A stretch of DNA of 64,000 nt from Corynespora cassiicola (Eukaryota; Ascomycota; Dothideomycetes; Pleosporales; Corynesporascaceae): positions 434,001-498,000 of the forward strand of contig JAEUWY010000001.1 of assembly GCA_022059125.1 (NCBI GenBank), in the 5' to 3' direction. The notes beneath the pieces are model-generated. The model made no database searches. It saw only the letters and a program-made list of their open reading frames with translations, and was not told where the DNA came from. Within the stretch, counting starts at the first letter, position 1; each line of letters begins with the position of its first letter. The translations under genes and the position numbers were made by a program. Below, in pieces: positions 1 to 11,068 of the stretch.

Positions 1-578
1 GATTTAACCAGCGTCTTGATGGTTGGATGGCATCTCTACCTCCCATGTTGAATTTTCAAACACATTATCCAGGAAAAGCCGATGTGTCACGAACTTTCCT
101 GCGAGAGCACCTACTTCTGGGACTTCATTTCCATAGTGCTAGGATTCTAGCAACACGTCCGTGCTTTGGAAATTTGGATACAGAAGGCAGAGAAGGCAAT
201 AACGAAGATAATCTCCTGCTTTTCAATCGTCGTATGACTACGCTTTGTATTGGGTCAGCCAAGGCTGTTATTGATTTGCTACCGGACCAGCCTGATGCTG
301 TCTTTCTTTATGAGAACGGGCCATGGTGGAGCATTGTCCACTATCTGATGCAATCATTTTCAGTATTTTTACTGGAGTTTTCGTCTTCACTTCCTCCGTC
401 TCGTAACGATAGCTCATCAGAACGCTACATCGGAAAGCTACTGCGATGGCTGCGCGAGATGAAGGATTCTTTGGCACAACGGGCGTACTGCGTAGCGTTG
501 AGAGTATGGAAAGTGGCTGCGAACCGAAACTTACTTGCTGTTTCAGATTTGCAGACTAGGTATGATCCAATATTTTAG
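1..578 (+). CDS. Fungal transcription factor, C-terminal fragment (5' end outside window)
   Basis: The reading frame is open from base 3, so the gene begins before the window; the first ATG at 27 is internal. The protein aligns along its whole length with the C-terminal half of the minus-strand transcription-factor relic at 40481-41697. Shared blocks are QRLD-W-ASLPP, LREHLLLG-HF-SARIL-TRPC, SAKA--D-LP-QP and GPWWSIVH. In that paralogue the preceding residues (SLGLH and following) match the fungal-specific transcription factor domain that normally follows a Zn2Cys6 DNA-binding domain. No DNA-binding domain is visible here because the 5' part is missing. A GTATGA at about 557 could be a last intron, so the final five residues are uncertain. 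The regulatory target cannot be inferred. Confidence 0.7.
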   Translation, partial: FNQRLDGWMASLPPMLNFQTHYPGKADVSRTFLREHLLLGLHFHSARILATRPCFGNLDTEGREGNNEDNLLLFNRRMTTLCIGSAKAVIDLLPDQPDAVFLYENGPWWSIVHYLMQSFSVFLLEFSSSLPPSRNDSSSERYIGKLLRWLREMKDSLAQRAYCVALRVWKVAANRNLLAVSDLQTRYDPIF

Positions 579-1604
579 ATGAAGGTATCAATACCACGAA
601 TTCTGAGGCTTATAACTAAGATACAGATTGTTTGATACTTAATGTTGAAATCAACGCGAATACAATGATGGTACCTAATGAAGCCGTACCCTTTGCTTGG
701 TTTGTCAGCGGTAAGAAGTCGCTAGAAAGAAAAGTTTGCCCCCACAAGCAAGGATGACGGCCGACCCTTTCCTGCCCATGTCTTGCGCCAGAGGCGTTGC
801 AGGTGTTTTGTGCGAGAAAAGAAGAGTTTCAAATAAACCTAAGATATCGCCAGATTCAGTGTGCGAGCATGAGCGGGCGGCTTAGGCCTGTGCATCGGAA
901 AGTTGGGGTAAGGTTCACTATGGAGTCTACAGTCGGGCTCTTCCGGGCCTATGCGATGCTGGGCGATGGTTATTCAAGCTTATATTTATAGATGACTTAC
1001 TTAGTTTCGCTATGAGTTAACGTTGGCTGCTCGAGATATGTAAGATGAAAAGATGAACGAATCAACCTAGAGTCCTGTGCCAAGATCGTGAGTAAGACGG
1101 GCTTACTTAACGCCGTGCTGCTGCCTTGTCTGTATCTGAATTCGCCTTCCAGCATTTTCTTGCATGTCTCTCCCAGGCACATATCGTTCTCTTCTGTTGC
1201 ATTTGTATGCAATATGTACGCGCGTCAATTAAACACTATCTATCACTTAGACCCCAACGAGAGACGAGAGTTGGAATCTCGCAGCGTACCTGCCTCTGTC
1301 GTCTTACCACAAACAGGTTTGAATAATATTACAGTTTCAAATGACTCAAGATGCTAATAGACGAAGTAGAACCTTTTTCTACCGCTCTTAGAACGACAAC
1401 TACATACTGTACAACTTGCCCGTGCGACCCTCAGCATTCACGTACCGTGCGGAGAACAATCAATCGCCAGCTCGGGGGCCCTGTCATTTCGACAGCAGAC
1501 AAAAGAGTGAACCGCAATGGACGGGGAGTGAACAGTAAGTTTACATTTATTCTGGCAGTAGAACTTTAAAGTAGTTTATGTTAATAGTAAAAGCTGCCTC
1601 CAGA
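579..1604. other. Intergenic, no gene seen
   Basis: About 1 kb with only short open frames lacking recognisable domains or codon structure. It contains the 3' flank of the transcription-factor fragment and the promoter of the HET gene. I see no transposon ends or RNA gene. Confidence 0.6.
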
Positions 1605-3335
1605 ATGCCTCACAAGTCTCATAAAGCGACCCGCGCTTATCAAGACTATAAATATGAACTTCTTCCTCTCCCCAGGACGATAAGAGTGATTGAAATTGAT
1701 CCGAGTCAAGACTGTACATCGCCTTTGTCGTGCCACCTCAAAATCGCCCATTTAGATGCAGTTCCATCCTACGAGGCGCTGTCCTATCGATGGTGTGGAC
1801 CCAAGGACTGCCTACTGCGGTGCTGTAAAAAAGAGCTTAGCATCCGGCGAAATCTGGAGGACGCGCTTATGTGCCTCCGCCTCCCCGATGTTCGACGATA
1901 TATTTGGGCTGACGCCCTCTGCATCAACCAAGATGATAGCCAAGAAAGGAAGGCTCAGATAAAGCTCATGAGAGATATCTACAGGAAGGCATCCCGCGTT
2001 CTTGTCTGGCTTGGAGAGGATACGGACAAGAAAGCCCGGCAATCGTTCGACCGGCTCGAAAACATTGCCCTATCTCGCCACAACCCCCCACCTCCTCAGG
2101 ACTCTTGGTGGAACCCCGTAGCGGCGTTTTACAGGCGTGATTGGTTTTCGCGACTATGGGTATTCCAGGAAATAGCCATGGCAACCTCTGCCATTGTATA
2201 TTGGGGCACCTCGAGCATTCCATGGGAAACAGTTGGCTGCGCTTCAATACGCATCAGGACATTGCACCTAAAAGCAATCATGCACCATTCGATGTTTAAT
2301 GTGTACAACGCGTACTTGTTCTATAAGACATCCATTGTCGACTCCCAGGAGAACTTTCTCTATATGCTGCAAGTCTCCCGGAAGCTTCAGTGTAGTTTTC
2401 AGAAGGACTCTATATACGCACTCTCAGCTTTCGCGACCGTGGATTTCAGAGCAGACGACTTATTCACCAGGGCTAAAGAAGGTAAAACATCGTTGTACCG
2501 AAGATTGGCTAGAAAAATACTCCGACGTATGCAGACACTCGATCTCCTTTCGGCCGTTCAGCATGGATCTTCTACTATCTCGAGACCAACGTGGGTCCCC
2601 AGATGGGATATTCGCCTCATTAATACCTTGGCCCCACTAGGGTCAACAGTCAGTAAATACACTGCCAGCCGACAGCTTCCAACCCCATCGATCAAGTGGA
2701 CAGGAGACCACGGCAGAATTCTGCGCACATTAGGCCTGGAGTTTGATACCATTGTTGAGGCTAAGCAGGAAATGACCGGTTTGCAGAATTGTTGCAAAAT
2801 GACGGCGACAATCGTTAACGTTTTGACTCTATGGTTCAAAAAAACGTCTGCTTACCCAACCGGCGAGCCTCTTGATCGGGTAGGCTGTTTCACCTTGACG
2901 GCAGGCAAAGATATGTATGGAATGAGGGTTGGGGATGAATCACAACATCTAGCCAATTTTACTGCCTTTTGGGCCAAGTATGGATACGACACGAAACAGG
3001 ATCGGACTCCATCGTCTTATGAAGACGGTACTTTTGGTGGCGACGCTGATTCATTTCTTATGGCAGCTGGATTTGCATCTGGTGGCCGAAAGCTTTTTCA
3101 CACTGCTACTGGCTACACGGGTATTGGCCCTGCTTTATTGCAGTGTGGCGACAGGATATGTGTTCTTGCTGGCGGCACTGTACCATTTATAGTAAGGAGG
3201 GTTGCCAATTCCAGCAGGTCGATGAGGAGGTTCGAGCTCATTGGAGAAGCGTATGTTCACGGAATCATGCACGGCGAGGCCACAAGCCGATATGCAAGCG
3301 GTGAGGAGGCGACTATGACATTCAACTTTGTATAG
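1605..3335 (+). CDS. HET-domain protein (heterokaryon incompatibility)
   Basis: Single-exon gene for 576 residues if the second ATG (1605) is used. An in-frame ATG at 1578 would add nine residues that do not look like part of the family. The HET domain (PF06985) spans roughly residues 56-200: YEALSYRW, then IWADALCINQDD, then IYRKASRVLVWLGED, ending near WFSRLWVFQEI. The C-terminal 350 residues carry the usual variable region, including a WVPRWDI block typical of HET proteins. HET domains are cell-death effectors in vegetative incompatibility when linked to recognition modules; stand-alone copies like this one are very abundant in Pezizomycotina and mostly uncharacterised. No frameshift or stop is seen, so it looks functional. 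Confidence 0.9.
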   Translation: MPHKSHKATRAYQDYKYELLPLPRTIRVIEIDPSQDCTSPLSCHLKIAHLDAVPSYEALSYRWCGPKDCLLRCCKKELSIRRNLEDALMCLRLPDVRRYIWADALCINQDDSQERKAQIKLMRDIYRKASRVLVWLGEDTDKKARQSFDRLENIALSRHNPPPPQDSWWNPVAAFYRRDWFSRLWVFQEIAMATSAIVYWGTSSIPWETVGCASIRIRTLHLKAIMHHSMFNVYNAYLFYKTSIVDSQENFLYMLQVSRKLQCSFQKDSIYALSAFATVDFRADDLFTRAKEGKTSLYRRLARKILRRMQTLDLLSAVQHGSSTISRPTWVPRWDIRLINTLAPLGSTVSKYTASRQLPTPSIKWTGDHGRILRTLGLEFDTIVEAKQEMTGLQNCCKMTATIVNVLTLWFKKTSAYPTGEPLDRVGCFTLTAGKDMYGMRVGDESQHLANFTAFWAKYGYDTKQDRTPSSYEDGTFGGDADSFLMAAGFASGGRKLFHTATGYTGIGPALLQCGDRICVLAGGTVPFIVRRVANSSRSMRRFELIGEAYVHGIMHGEATSRYASGEEATMTFNFV

Positions 3336-3780
3336 GGTAAAATCATAATGGGTCCCAAGGATGCAACCTGGAGGTTGCTAAATATGACCTATGATCGATA
3401 TGTTGTCCGTTTAAAAATAAAAAGAATAAGCTATCATCTATGACGTGCATTTTGATCTGTAGATATTCATACTAAGGATCTGGCCACCAAATTTGTACCA
3501 AATTAGCAGTACCAGAACCAGACAGGCTTAGCAAGTCAGAGCTATTGCCAGAGCATATAAGGCCCTCCAGAACCGGATGTTTGGCCACCACCCAGAACGA
3601 CACGGGCTCCGAGCTATTTTGAGCAAGCCATAGCCAACCGCCATAACCATCTAGTTTATAGAACAGAAAATTACATTTCTTTAGAGCTAAATTACTATGC
3701 CTGTTTTACGAACTGTAAATTGTACCCGCATCCACCGACTTGTACCTTATTCTAAACTTTTATTTGTCGGCAACAAAAAG
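3336..3780. other. Intergenic between convergent genes
   Basis: AT-rich 3' flanks of the HET gene and of the AA11 gene, which converge here. Nothing else is supported. Confidence 0.6.
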
Positions 3781-4803
3781 CTAAGGGATAGCGGTGCGCT
3801 GCGCGCGGTGTGTGTAGGAAATATCACGCTTGCGCATGATCTGACCATTGGAGCAAGTTGTTCCGGCGGCAACAGGCTGGAAAACAGCTGATCCACCATT
3901 GCAAATGCCGAACTCACTAGAGCCATTGCACACAATTTGGCCATCTGTGCAACCACCAGCACTGCTACCACCAGAGGGAGGAGTCTGAGAAGCCAGGTTA
4001 GCTGAGGCCCAAATGGTCACACCATGCTGGATGGTAAAAGTTACCTTTTCCTTGGGGGCTTCGGGAGCCGGTTCAGAGGGAGGTGCGGATTCGCCGCCGC
4101 CGCTGCTGCCGCTGCCACCGGTGCTGCTACCATCAGAGGCAGCACCACCGCAGACCTCCATGAAAGGTCCAGTTCCGGCACGCTCAACAGATTTTCCGGG
4201 GTTGGCGAACGTGTAGTCAGAGCCTGCAGAAGTAGAGCAGCTGCTGCCTCCAATGTTGGCCGTGGCCATGTCTGGCAGAGAGTCGAAACCAGAAGTATCG
4301 TCAGATCCACCGCTGACCGTGATAGGAGCACAGTTCATGTACATCTCCCGGTTGCCAACCTTGTTGAACCAGGTCCAAGCCATTGTGAGTTCACCATTAG
4401 GGAGCTCCTTGGGCACCTCGAAGTTGAAAGTGTTAAGGGCACCGCCATTACCTCCGTCAGAGGTAGGGCAACCGCCTTCAATGCTGTGAATCACCTTGAA
4501 CTTCGAGCCCTTGGTAGGCTGCTTGTCGGTAGTGACGGAGACTTGGCAAGAACCACCACCATGGGTAGCACTGCCGGTGAAGGAAAGAGTCTGCTGGGAA
4601 CCCACAGCCCACTCGTTCATGGTAGTGACATCATAAGAGCCAGAGCCACCAATCTTGCAAGGGAAGTCTGAGCCAGAGGCATCCAAAGGAGAGTTGTTGG
4701 GAGCCCCATAAGGAACAGGGCTACTCATAATCATGTGAGCGTAGGTGGAAGGGAGGGCGAGAAGAGCGGCGCTTAGAGCAGCAAGCTGGACGTTGGTGTA
4801 CAT
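3781..4803 (-). CDS. Secreted AA11-type lytic polysaccharide monooxygenase (chitin-active family)
   Basis: 340 residues, single exon. The start at 4803 is chosen because MYTNVQL begins a clean signal peptide (residues 1-22, ending STYA) and cleavage there exposes an N-terminal histidine (HMIMSSPVPYG), the obligatory first half of the copper histidine brace. The second brace histidine is in the ATHGGGSC block. SPLDASGSDFPCK and MNCAPI are further AA11 hallmarks. After a Gly/Ser-rich and Pro-rich linker, the last ~50 residues form a cysteine-rich module (GCTDGQIVCN...FGICN) matching the X278 domain often attached to AA11 enzymes. AA11 enzymes cleave chitin oxidatively, so a role in cell-wall remodelling or scavenging is likely. 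The longer open frame upstream to 4968 is not needed. Confidence 0.92.
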   Translation of the reverse strand: MYTNVQLAALSAALLALPSTYAHMIMSSPVPYGAPNNSPLDASGSDFPCKIGGSGSYDVTTMNEWAVGSQQTLSFTGSATHGGGSCQVSVTTDKQPTKGSKFKVIHSIEGGCPTSDGGNGGALNTFNFEVPKELPNGELTMAWTWFNKVGNREMYMNCAPITVSGGSDDTSGFDSLPDMATANIGGSSCSTSAGSDYTFANPGKSVERAGTGPFMEVCGGAASDGSSTGGSGSSGGGESAPPSEPAPEAPKEKVTFTIQHGVTIWASANLASQTPPSGGSSAGGCTDGQIVCNGSSEFGICNGGSAVFQPVAAGTTCSNGQIMRKRDISYTHRAQRTAIP

Positions 4804-4970
4804 GATTGCTAAGGTGGATGAAAATAGCAAAAGATCGTCAATATAAGTGTTGCTAATGTAAAAGATCGAGCTAACCAGTAGCTGGGAACTTGAGAAGGCA
4901 AGTAAAAGAATGTGCTGTAGAAAAGAGTGTCCTTGGATGCAATGATGAGCATGAGGAGGGTTTCTCAATG

Positions 4971-4978
4971 TTTATATA
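4971..4978 (-). promoter_or_regulatory. Probable TATA box of the AA11 gene
   Basis: TATATAAA on the minus strand, about 170 bp upstream of the AA11 start codon, followed by a pyrimidine-rich stretch. The spacing leaves room for a long 5' UTR. The assignment rests on motif and position only. Confidence 0.4.
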
Positions 4979-6986
4979 GAGAGAGTCGAGCATCGGAGTC
5001 CATCGAAGTGCCGGGTATGGGTGTAAACACCAGTTGCCCTCATCCTGATCGGACCGATGAAACGAAAATCATCTCCGCGACCAATGCGCTCGTCGCATCC
5101 GTGAAGATGCCTGCCGCCAGAAACAAAAATGACCTCTTCCTAGCGAAGAGCTCGAGGTAGCCAATTCTCACTTGAGCTCTATTTCCAAGCGCCGAATTAC
5201 GGGAGAGCTGCAAAGCACAGTATTGATTGAGAATGCAAGTGGAAGTGCGTCAGAAGCAGAGCCTTCGTAACTCGAAATAAGCTAGCGAGGGCCTTTAGGC
5301 GAGAGCTGGTCCTACCGCGCTGTGCATTGAGCCACCCCATCAAGCGGATCTCCGACGTTGGCCCACCTGTACGTAGGATGTCCGCCCGAGAAAATCCAAC
5401 GGAAAGGATCTGATAAGGCATTCTGCTAGAAGACCCAAGGACTATTACCTATCGTGCGGCGTTCAATATAGATAGCGGCATAGACGCGCATACAACAAAC
5501 GGAACCTCGTGGGGTCTGGCATGTATATGATATGCACTGAACTCACCTATGAATCTGCATAAAAGTGCCAAGTGCTTCTTCCCTTGGGCAGGCAAGCTTA
5601 GGGTTGGAGGATTCCGCTACCCGTACGCCTTCTGTTAGCGCTAATTAAGATGTATTCAGCGTCGCGACCGCGCGCAACAGGTAACGTACTCAGAGTGTAG
5701 ATACGACCAGGGGTCGTCAAATGATCAAGAAAAAATATTGTGGGAGAAGTCTGCTCATGCTGACAACGTGCAGACGCGTAGCTGTGTAGCTCAGTGACTC
5801 GGACGACTCAAAGCAAAATGCTGTCGTAGTGGCAGCGAATTGAAGTTCTTTGAGGCCCAAGACAGGCGCCAACGCCAAGTCGCAACTTTTGCGTGGACCC
5901 TAGTTTCCCTTGGCGAAACCTTTTAGGGCACGCATCCAGGCCGCGATCGAAGATGAACTTACCGTCTATTGGCCTCGTCCAGGCGCTATTTCATCGCGGC
6001 CAAATGTTCAGGACGGCGTCGCGCTACAACTTTGATCATAACACCATTCTTGAAGTGAACACAAAACCTGATTTGCAGATTGTACATCGAAGAAAAAACG
6101 CATTCACAATTGCGGTACGAAGCTGTGTACTTTTCATTATGCAGAGGTATGAAGAGCAGCAGTATCCTACAGCGGGAACCAAAAAAGGGCCTACAGAACC
6201 ACAATCAGTCCCAACAAGCTCTCGCAAGCGCGGTGACTGTTGAAGCAAGTGACTCGGTTGATTATTATGTAGGTAGGTGGAACGTCTATGCATATATGCA
6301 TACGCGCACTCAACACCTGTCACATGTATGCTTCAGCCACCGTTACATTTAACAGTGACAATCCCTGGGCCAACTCTAAGGATTAGTTTAGGTTACGTTT
6401 GGTCCACATTAAAAGTTGGCCGTAGAGCAAAAAGGCGGCCATCCTGGGCTTCTTACGTTGCTCAATTAATTTAGTGAAGTTCTCAAATATCATAGAACTG
6501 ACTGAAACTGCTTCAGGAAAGAGTTTGCAGAAAAACCGAAAGCAATAAAGGGAGGTAGATACTTTTAAAGAGTGAATGAAAAGGATGCAGGCGTTATTGT
6601 CACTGTGGTATGGTGGCTGTTGCATCGTTTCGACTGCACATAAATCCAGAAATAAACACCACGGCAGAAACTAAGCTGGCTTCTGTAGCTGTGCAGTACA
6701 GCGAAATAGCTCCACAGCAGGAAGATCTTGCGGAAGCTAAACTAGGCTAACCGCAATTTTTGAGTGGGCAAAAAAGGTGTTCGGCTGGTCGCCCGCTGAC
6801 ATAATCGGCGTCGACGGTCGCTAAGTCAACCAACGCGCCTAGCTTCCGAAACCTGGTCCGCATCGCCATCATGTTCGTACCACCTCATGCGACGCGGCGT
6901 AGTACACTCCCCCCAATCCCCCTTGCACGACGCTATCCTCTTGCTACACCCGCCATTGCACGACATCGCGTAGGCAGCATCGTTCC
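4979..6986. other. Intergenic, 2 kb without a supported gene
   Basis: Only short shadow frames on both strands. The one structured item is a ~64 bp segment at 6174-6237 that recurs in inverted orientation at 11522-11589 (listed separately). The rest shows no transposase similarity that I can recognise. Confidence 0.55.
6174..6237 (+). repeat. Dispersed ~65 bp repeat, copy 1
   Basis: Starts GGGAACCAAAA and ends CAAGCTCTCGCAAGCGCGGTG. The same block, diverged in the middle, is on the minus strand at 11522-11589. Both copies are open in the frame that reads TSSRKR. They may be remnants of one element. Confidence 0.5.
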
Positions 6987-8265
6987 ATGCGGAAAAAACG
7001 CGCTCGCTCCGAAAGCTGTGCGCTTAGCGCACCCCAGCTCCCGCCCGCAAAACGACTCGCAGTTTCTCTCTCTACCCCGCCCTTGTCGGAGTCGAGTCAA
7101 GTCTTACCGCTCACAGAAGAGAACATTCGACTCTTCGAAAGTCATAGGTCTTCTCCCACCATGTCTTCGTCTCGAACGTCCTCCCCTAGTCGGTCGAATC
7201 TCGATAACCGTACCAAGCTTGGAGCCTACAATATCTTGATCGACAAGGGTTGCGTCTTCCCTGAGGAATTAGAGAGACACCTTCAAGATGTAATCCAAAA
7301 GTCTCGAATGATACCACCATCGCCGAATGCCAAGAAAGTTGTGGAAAAAAGACGGATCGCAGCGCAGCAGAATGAACGGGGTGGCATCAAGCAGGTCGAG
7401 CCTTATCTCCTGTTTCGTGGAGAAGCCGAGGCAGATGATAGAGTGTCTGGCATACCACTTATCTATTCAAAAGACGAAATCAATCTGGCGCGATCCTTCC
7501 TTCCACAAGCGCCTAACGTGAATATTTCGAAGACCTGGGGAGAGCTCTCTCAACCAAGGCCTGATACGGCTATCGGTTATATCACAAAAGCAGATGCAGA
7601 GAACGCGGTGCCTCCGAGTCGGGTGGCTTTTTCGCCAGATGAAGACGAGGTACTCGATGGGTACGTCCTCCAACCGCGCAGTTCGCTCATGCACAACTGA
7701 TGCTTTATGCAGCTATCGTCTTACTCCGTACTTGCATTTTCCCTTCCTCACCTCGCAATGGAAGTCTCCCAACTCGAACCAGAACCATTCTCACGCACAC
7801 AACCAAGCTGGCCGCGATGGGGCTGTCATCGTGAATCATCTTCACGAATTGTACAGCATATCACGCGAACGCAAACACGAGCCGAACGTGGTTGAGACCT
7901 GCCATTTCTCTCTTACCTGCGATTTGCTCAACGGGAACATATTTGTTCACTGGAGGGAGCAGAACACACATCATATGGAGTTGGTATACGAGTTCTCGTT
8001 ACGTAAAGAAGCAGAGGTGGAGTCAGCACGACAGATACTTTGGAACATTGTAGACCATGCTGTTGGAGAGCGTTTGGAGTCCCTAAAAGCGGCAATTCCG
8101 GCATTTGCAAAGAACAAGCGTCATTTCCCGCCTATATCAGAGAATACAACAGCACGCTCGGTGACCTCGTTGGATTCGCAGTCCTGGGTCCAGTTCCGAC
8201 CATCAACACCTACGTCGGTAGTGTCGGAGCCAGCGAAGAAGAAACGGAAGGACGACAATGTGTAG
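6987..8265 (+). CDS. DUF7924-like fungal protein, two exons
   Basis: Exons 6987-7660 and 7713-8265 joined by a 52 bp intron (donor GTACGT at 7661, acceptor TGCAG ending 7712, branch-like CTGAT), giving 408 residues. Reading through the intron would stop at 7700; splicing joins DEDEVLDG to YRLTPYLHFPFLTSQWK in frame. The start at 6987 gives an N-terminus rich in Lys/Arg and Ser/Pro (RKKRARSES). The C-terminal half, with PFLTSQWK, NQAGRDGAVIVNHL and FSLRKEAEVE, resembles the fungal DUF7924 domain; function is unknown. The tail ends in a KKKRK nuclear signal. The pogo transposon begins only 36 bp after the stop codon, so it may affect the 3' UTR. Family assignment is from memory of conserved blocks. 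Confidence 0.75.
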
Positions 8266-8301
8266 ATGGAAAAACTACTGAAAGTCTTTACCAGCTCTAT
8301 A

Positions 8302-8354
8302 ACGTACGTGATAAGCGAAATGGACAGACAAGCGAAATGAACACTTTTGCCAAG
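8302..8354 (+). repeat. Left terminal inverted repeat of the pogo element
   Basis: 53 bp, exact inverse of 11016-11068. Contains two GCGAAATG blocks that could be transposase binding repeats. Confidence 0.92.
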
Positions 8355-8438
8355 GCCTGCAACCACTACCACTCGCACGCCCTATTTCGATTGAAACTGA
8401 GTGCGGTAAGGCCCTACTCTACAGTTCCCTAGCTTTAT

Positions 8439-10989
8439 CTAGTTGTATCCGTCTTCTTTACAAGTGCGCGTGTTATGTCCTGTCCTGCCGCAGCGGCTGC
8501 AGCGTGTCTTTGTCTGCCGGCGCTTTCCTGATCGCGCCTTGCGCTCGCCCATCTCCTTCTTTAGTTGTTCATCTACATCAATTTGCGCTACTACTTCGTC
8601 TGCCTCTGCCTTTGAGAGGGTTCTTCCTTCCTGAATCCGTTTCCTCTTTCGGCTTTTTCGTTGTGAGGCTGCCTTATTTGCCTCCTCAACCTCCTGGACT
8701 CGGCCCTTGAGCAACGCAGCTGAATGAGCCATCATCTCAGCGCCCTTTTTAAGCTGATCAAGGGCTTCGATGATAGAAGCAGGCGATGAGCTTCTGTGTC
8801 TTCTAACTCTATCCCGGATCAGCGATGATTGAGCCTCAATCTCCTGCAGAGTGCTTGGTGTTTTGGGTGTCCATTCAGTAGCACCCGGCGCAGGAGGCGT
8901 TGGCGTGCGCAGCTTCACCTGAAGCTTTGATAGCACCGCCTCTGGATCGTATGGGACGATACCAGCTGCTCGGAAGCTAGCGCGGATGTTTTTCTCAGTA
9001 ACAGCATCCTTGAAAGCCTGTTTGAAGGCTTCCAGGAAAACCTTTTTCTCGATATGGCTGATGTGACTGGTTGCCAAGGCTCGGATCTCTTTAGAATACG
9101 CTCGCTTCAAGGGCGAAAAGCACCCCACATCAAGTGGCTGGAGGAGGTGTGACGAGTGTGGAGGCATGCAAAGAGTGATTATGTTGTGATCCTTGCAGAG
9201 ATCTTGGAACGCAAGCGAGTTGTGGCTCTCGTGACCGTCCAGAATCAGCAACCTGTGCCTACCTACAGTGCGGTCTTTAGTAACGTCTATCCCTCCGTCG
9301 CGCGACAGACCCCGTGCCGCGACAGCTTCGCACTCCGGACCCTCGGGGTCTCTCGTCTGGATATCAATAAATCTTCAGTCTATTCATTGACGTTCTACAA
9401 CTGGTTTTCACTCTATGCATCATCCTCCGACAAAAACTATCGCCATGTTGGTCGTGCTGTTGATCGTTTCGTCGACGCCGCCAATCGACTCATCAGCAAT
9501 ACCCCCTTGTCCATTCGCGACCCTGAATCTCACTGAAAAACTCGGAGGGCTAGAAATGAAGTACAATCAAGGAAAACCACCCCAATCTTTTATAGGCCGC
9601 TCCAAGCCAGAAAGGAGGTATTCCGAGAGTTTCTCCGGTTAAAAGAGAAGATGGAGAAAAGTGGCCCAATATGGCCACCCAATCTAGCGTGCCTTGATGT
9701 GCGCGAATGTTTTGACCATGCGCTTATGTACAGCAGCCTCTGCCAATAGGATACGCGCTGGTGTGGTCTGCTGCATTTTAAAGCACGCTAACCTATTATA
9801 TCGTGCTGGGTTGTTTTTCTCAAAATTCTCTTTTGTGGCCGGACAAACTTCTAGAAGGCCAACTTAGGCCAAAGCGGTCTGTAAAGCCTGGATGTGCGAC
9901 CTTTCTTGGTTAAACTTCTCTTTTAGCAGACCGAGCCTTTTGAAAAACTTCCAAGTCGCGAGTAGACAGGGGGGTGTTGTCGACGGGTTGATTGACAGCA
10001 TCAACAAAACAGTCCATAGCACAGCCAACATGGCGATAGTCATCGCCGGAGATTGGTGTCATAAGAACAAACTAGATGTGAAAGGCCAACATATTAACCG
10101 CACGTTTATAAGCTTCCAAATAAGAGATGCCGGGGGACCGAAGTGCGAGGCTGTCGCGCCACGGCGGGTGTCGCTCCACGTAGGGATAGACGTTATGGGC
10201 AACAAAGTGCTTCAGCCACTCTACGCCAAGATCATTTGACGTCCACCCGTTCTCGCTGACGCCAATACGCCAATCTTTTGGAACCTCGTCGTACCAGGTC
10301 TGGTCGTGGTTCTTTGCTTTGAAGATGAAGAAGGGCGGGATCGCCCAGCCCATCGCATTGATCCCTAGGATCACCGAGATCCACTCACGATCGCCAGGCT
10401 GCAGCCCAAGTGGCCGATGCCTCCTCTCCGATGCAGTAACCACTACCACGCTTCCTGCTTGGCCTATAGTAAAACCAGTCTCGTCAAAGTTGTAGACATC
10501 GTCGTCGAGGATGCCGTACTTTGCTTTGGTATTCTGAACAAGATCAAACCACGGCCTGATCACCTCCGGATCACTACACAAGGCTCTCTGACGAGTCTGC
10601 TGCCGAGTCCTTCGCGTTTTGAGCTCTGGTATGCGAGTGACGAGATTGTGAGCCCAGCGGACGCCGACCTTGCCCCCGTCGCGTGCAGCAAGCAGTTGGT
10701 TAGCCATATCTCCTAGGTAGTCAAGCGTGACGGCTGATCCTCTAGCATCTAGCTCAAGGGCCCTCCGAATAACAGCCTCCTGCTCGCACTTTGTAAGCCG
10801 AGATGAATTGGGATGGCAATCGCGTCGTGAAGTGATTCCCGCGCGTCTGTTATGAAGAGTGGAAGGACAGACGTTGTACACGGCAGCAGCGCGTCGCAAG
10901 CTCAAAGAGGGATTGGTTTTCAATGTTCGAAGAGCCTTGATGATGTTTTCTTCACGAGTAGATGATGGCTGTTCCTGGCGTGGTGGCAT
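8439..10989 (-). pseudogene. Fot1/pogo transposase, split by insertion
   Basis: Two open parts, 10989 down to 10195 and 9281 down to 8439. If the nested element (9283-10193) and one TA are removed, the frame is restored exactly at an H-T codon pair and gives 545 residues. The N-terminal part has an HTH_Psq-like segment (SLRRAAAVYNV), a CENP-B-type HTH and the first catalytic Asp (YNFDETGF). The C-terminal part has the second Asp (ILDGHESH) and the third (HLLQPLDVGCF), so a DDD catalytic set. It ends in a Lys-rich region and a CCHC zinc knuckle (CSRCGRTGHNTRTC). Currently non-functional because of the insertion; otherwise the coding sequence is intact. Confidence 0.92.
9283..10193. mobile_element. 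Nested 911 bp fold-back / MITE-like element
   Basis: Inserted in a TA of the pogo transposase (TA at 9281-9282 and 10194-10195). Both ends start ACGTCTATCCCT and match inversely for about 70 bp with high identity. The similarity continues inward with gaps for roughly 300 bp per arm (for example ACTATCGCCATGTTGG near 9438 and its inverse near 10028), leaving a centre of about 250 bp. No transposase is encoded. The TA duplication and end structure point to mobilisation by a Tc1/mariner-superfamily transposase, but its ends differ from those of the host pogo element, so a different family moved it. Confidence 0.88.
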
Positions 10990-11015
10990 TGAACATACAG
11001 TGGGGTGTTGTAGGT

Positions 11016-11068
11016 CTTGGCAAAAGTGTTCATTTCGCTTGTCTGTCCATTTCGCTTATCACGTACGT
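11016..11068 (-). repeat. Right terminal inverted repeat of the pogo element
   Basis: 53 bp, exact inverse of 8302-8354, followed by the TA duplication at 11069-11070. Confidence 0.92.

Larger units (their letters stand above)
8302..11068 (-). mobile_element. Fot1/pogo-type DNA transposon with perfect TIRs, interrupted by a nested element
   Basis: Flanked by a TA duplication (8300-8301 and 11069-11070). The 53 bp ends, 8302-8354 and 11016-11068, are exact reverse complements starting ACGTACGTGATAAGC. Without the nested insert and its duplicated TA the element is 1,854 bp, the usual size for Fot1-like elements. The only gene is the minus-strand transposase. Perfect TIRs indicate a recent insertion, and there is no sign of repeat-induced point mutation in the coding part. 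Confidence 0.93.

Noticed and set aside
4024..4671. 215-codon plus-strand frame
   Set aside because: Shadow of the AA11 gene on the other strand; no domain.
7594..8265. Separate gene in the second frame of the DUF7924-like locus
   Set aside because: It is exon 2 of the gene starting at 6987; the 52 bp intron joins the frames.
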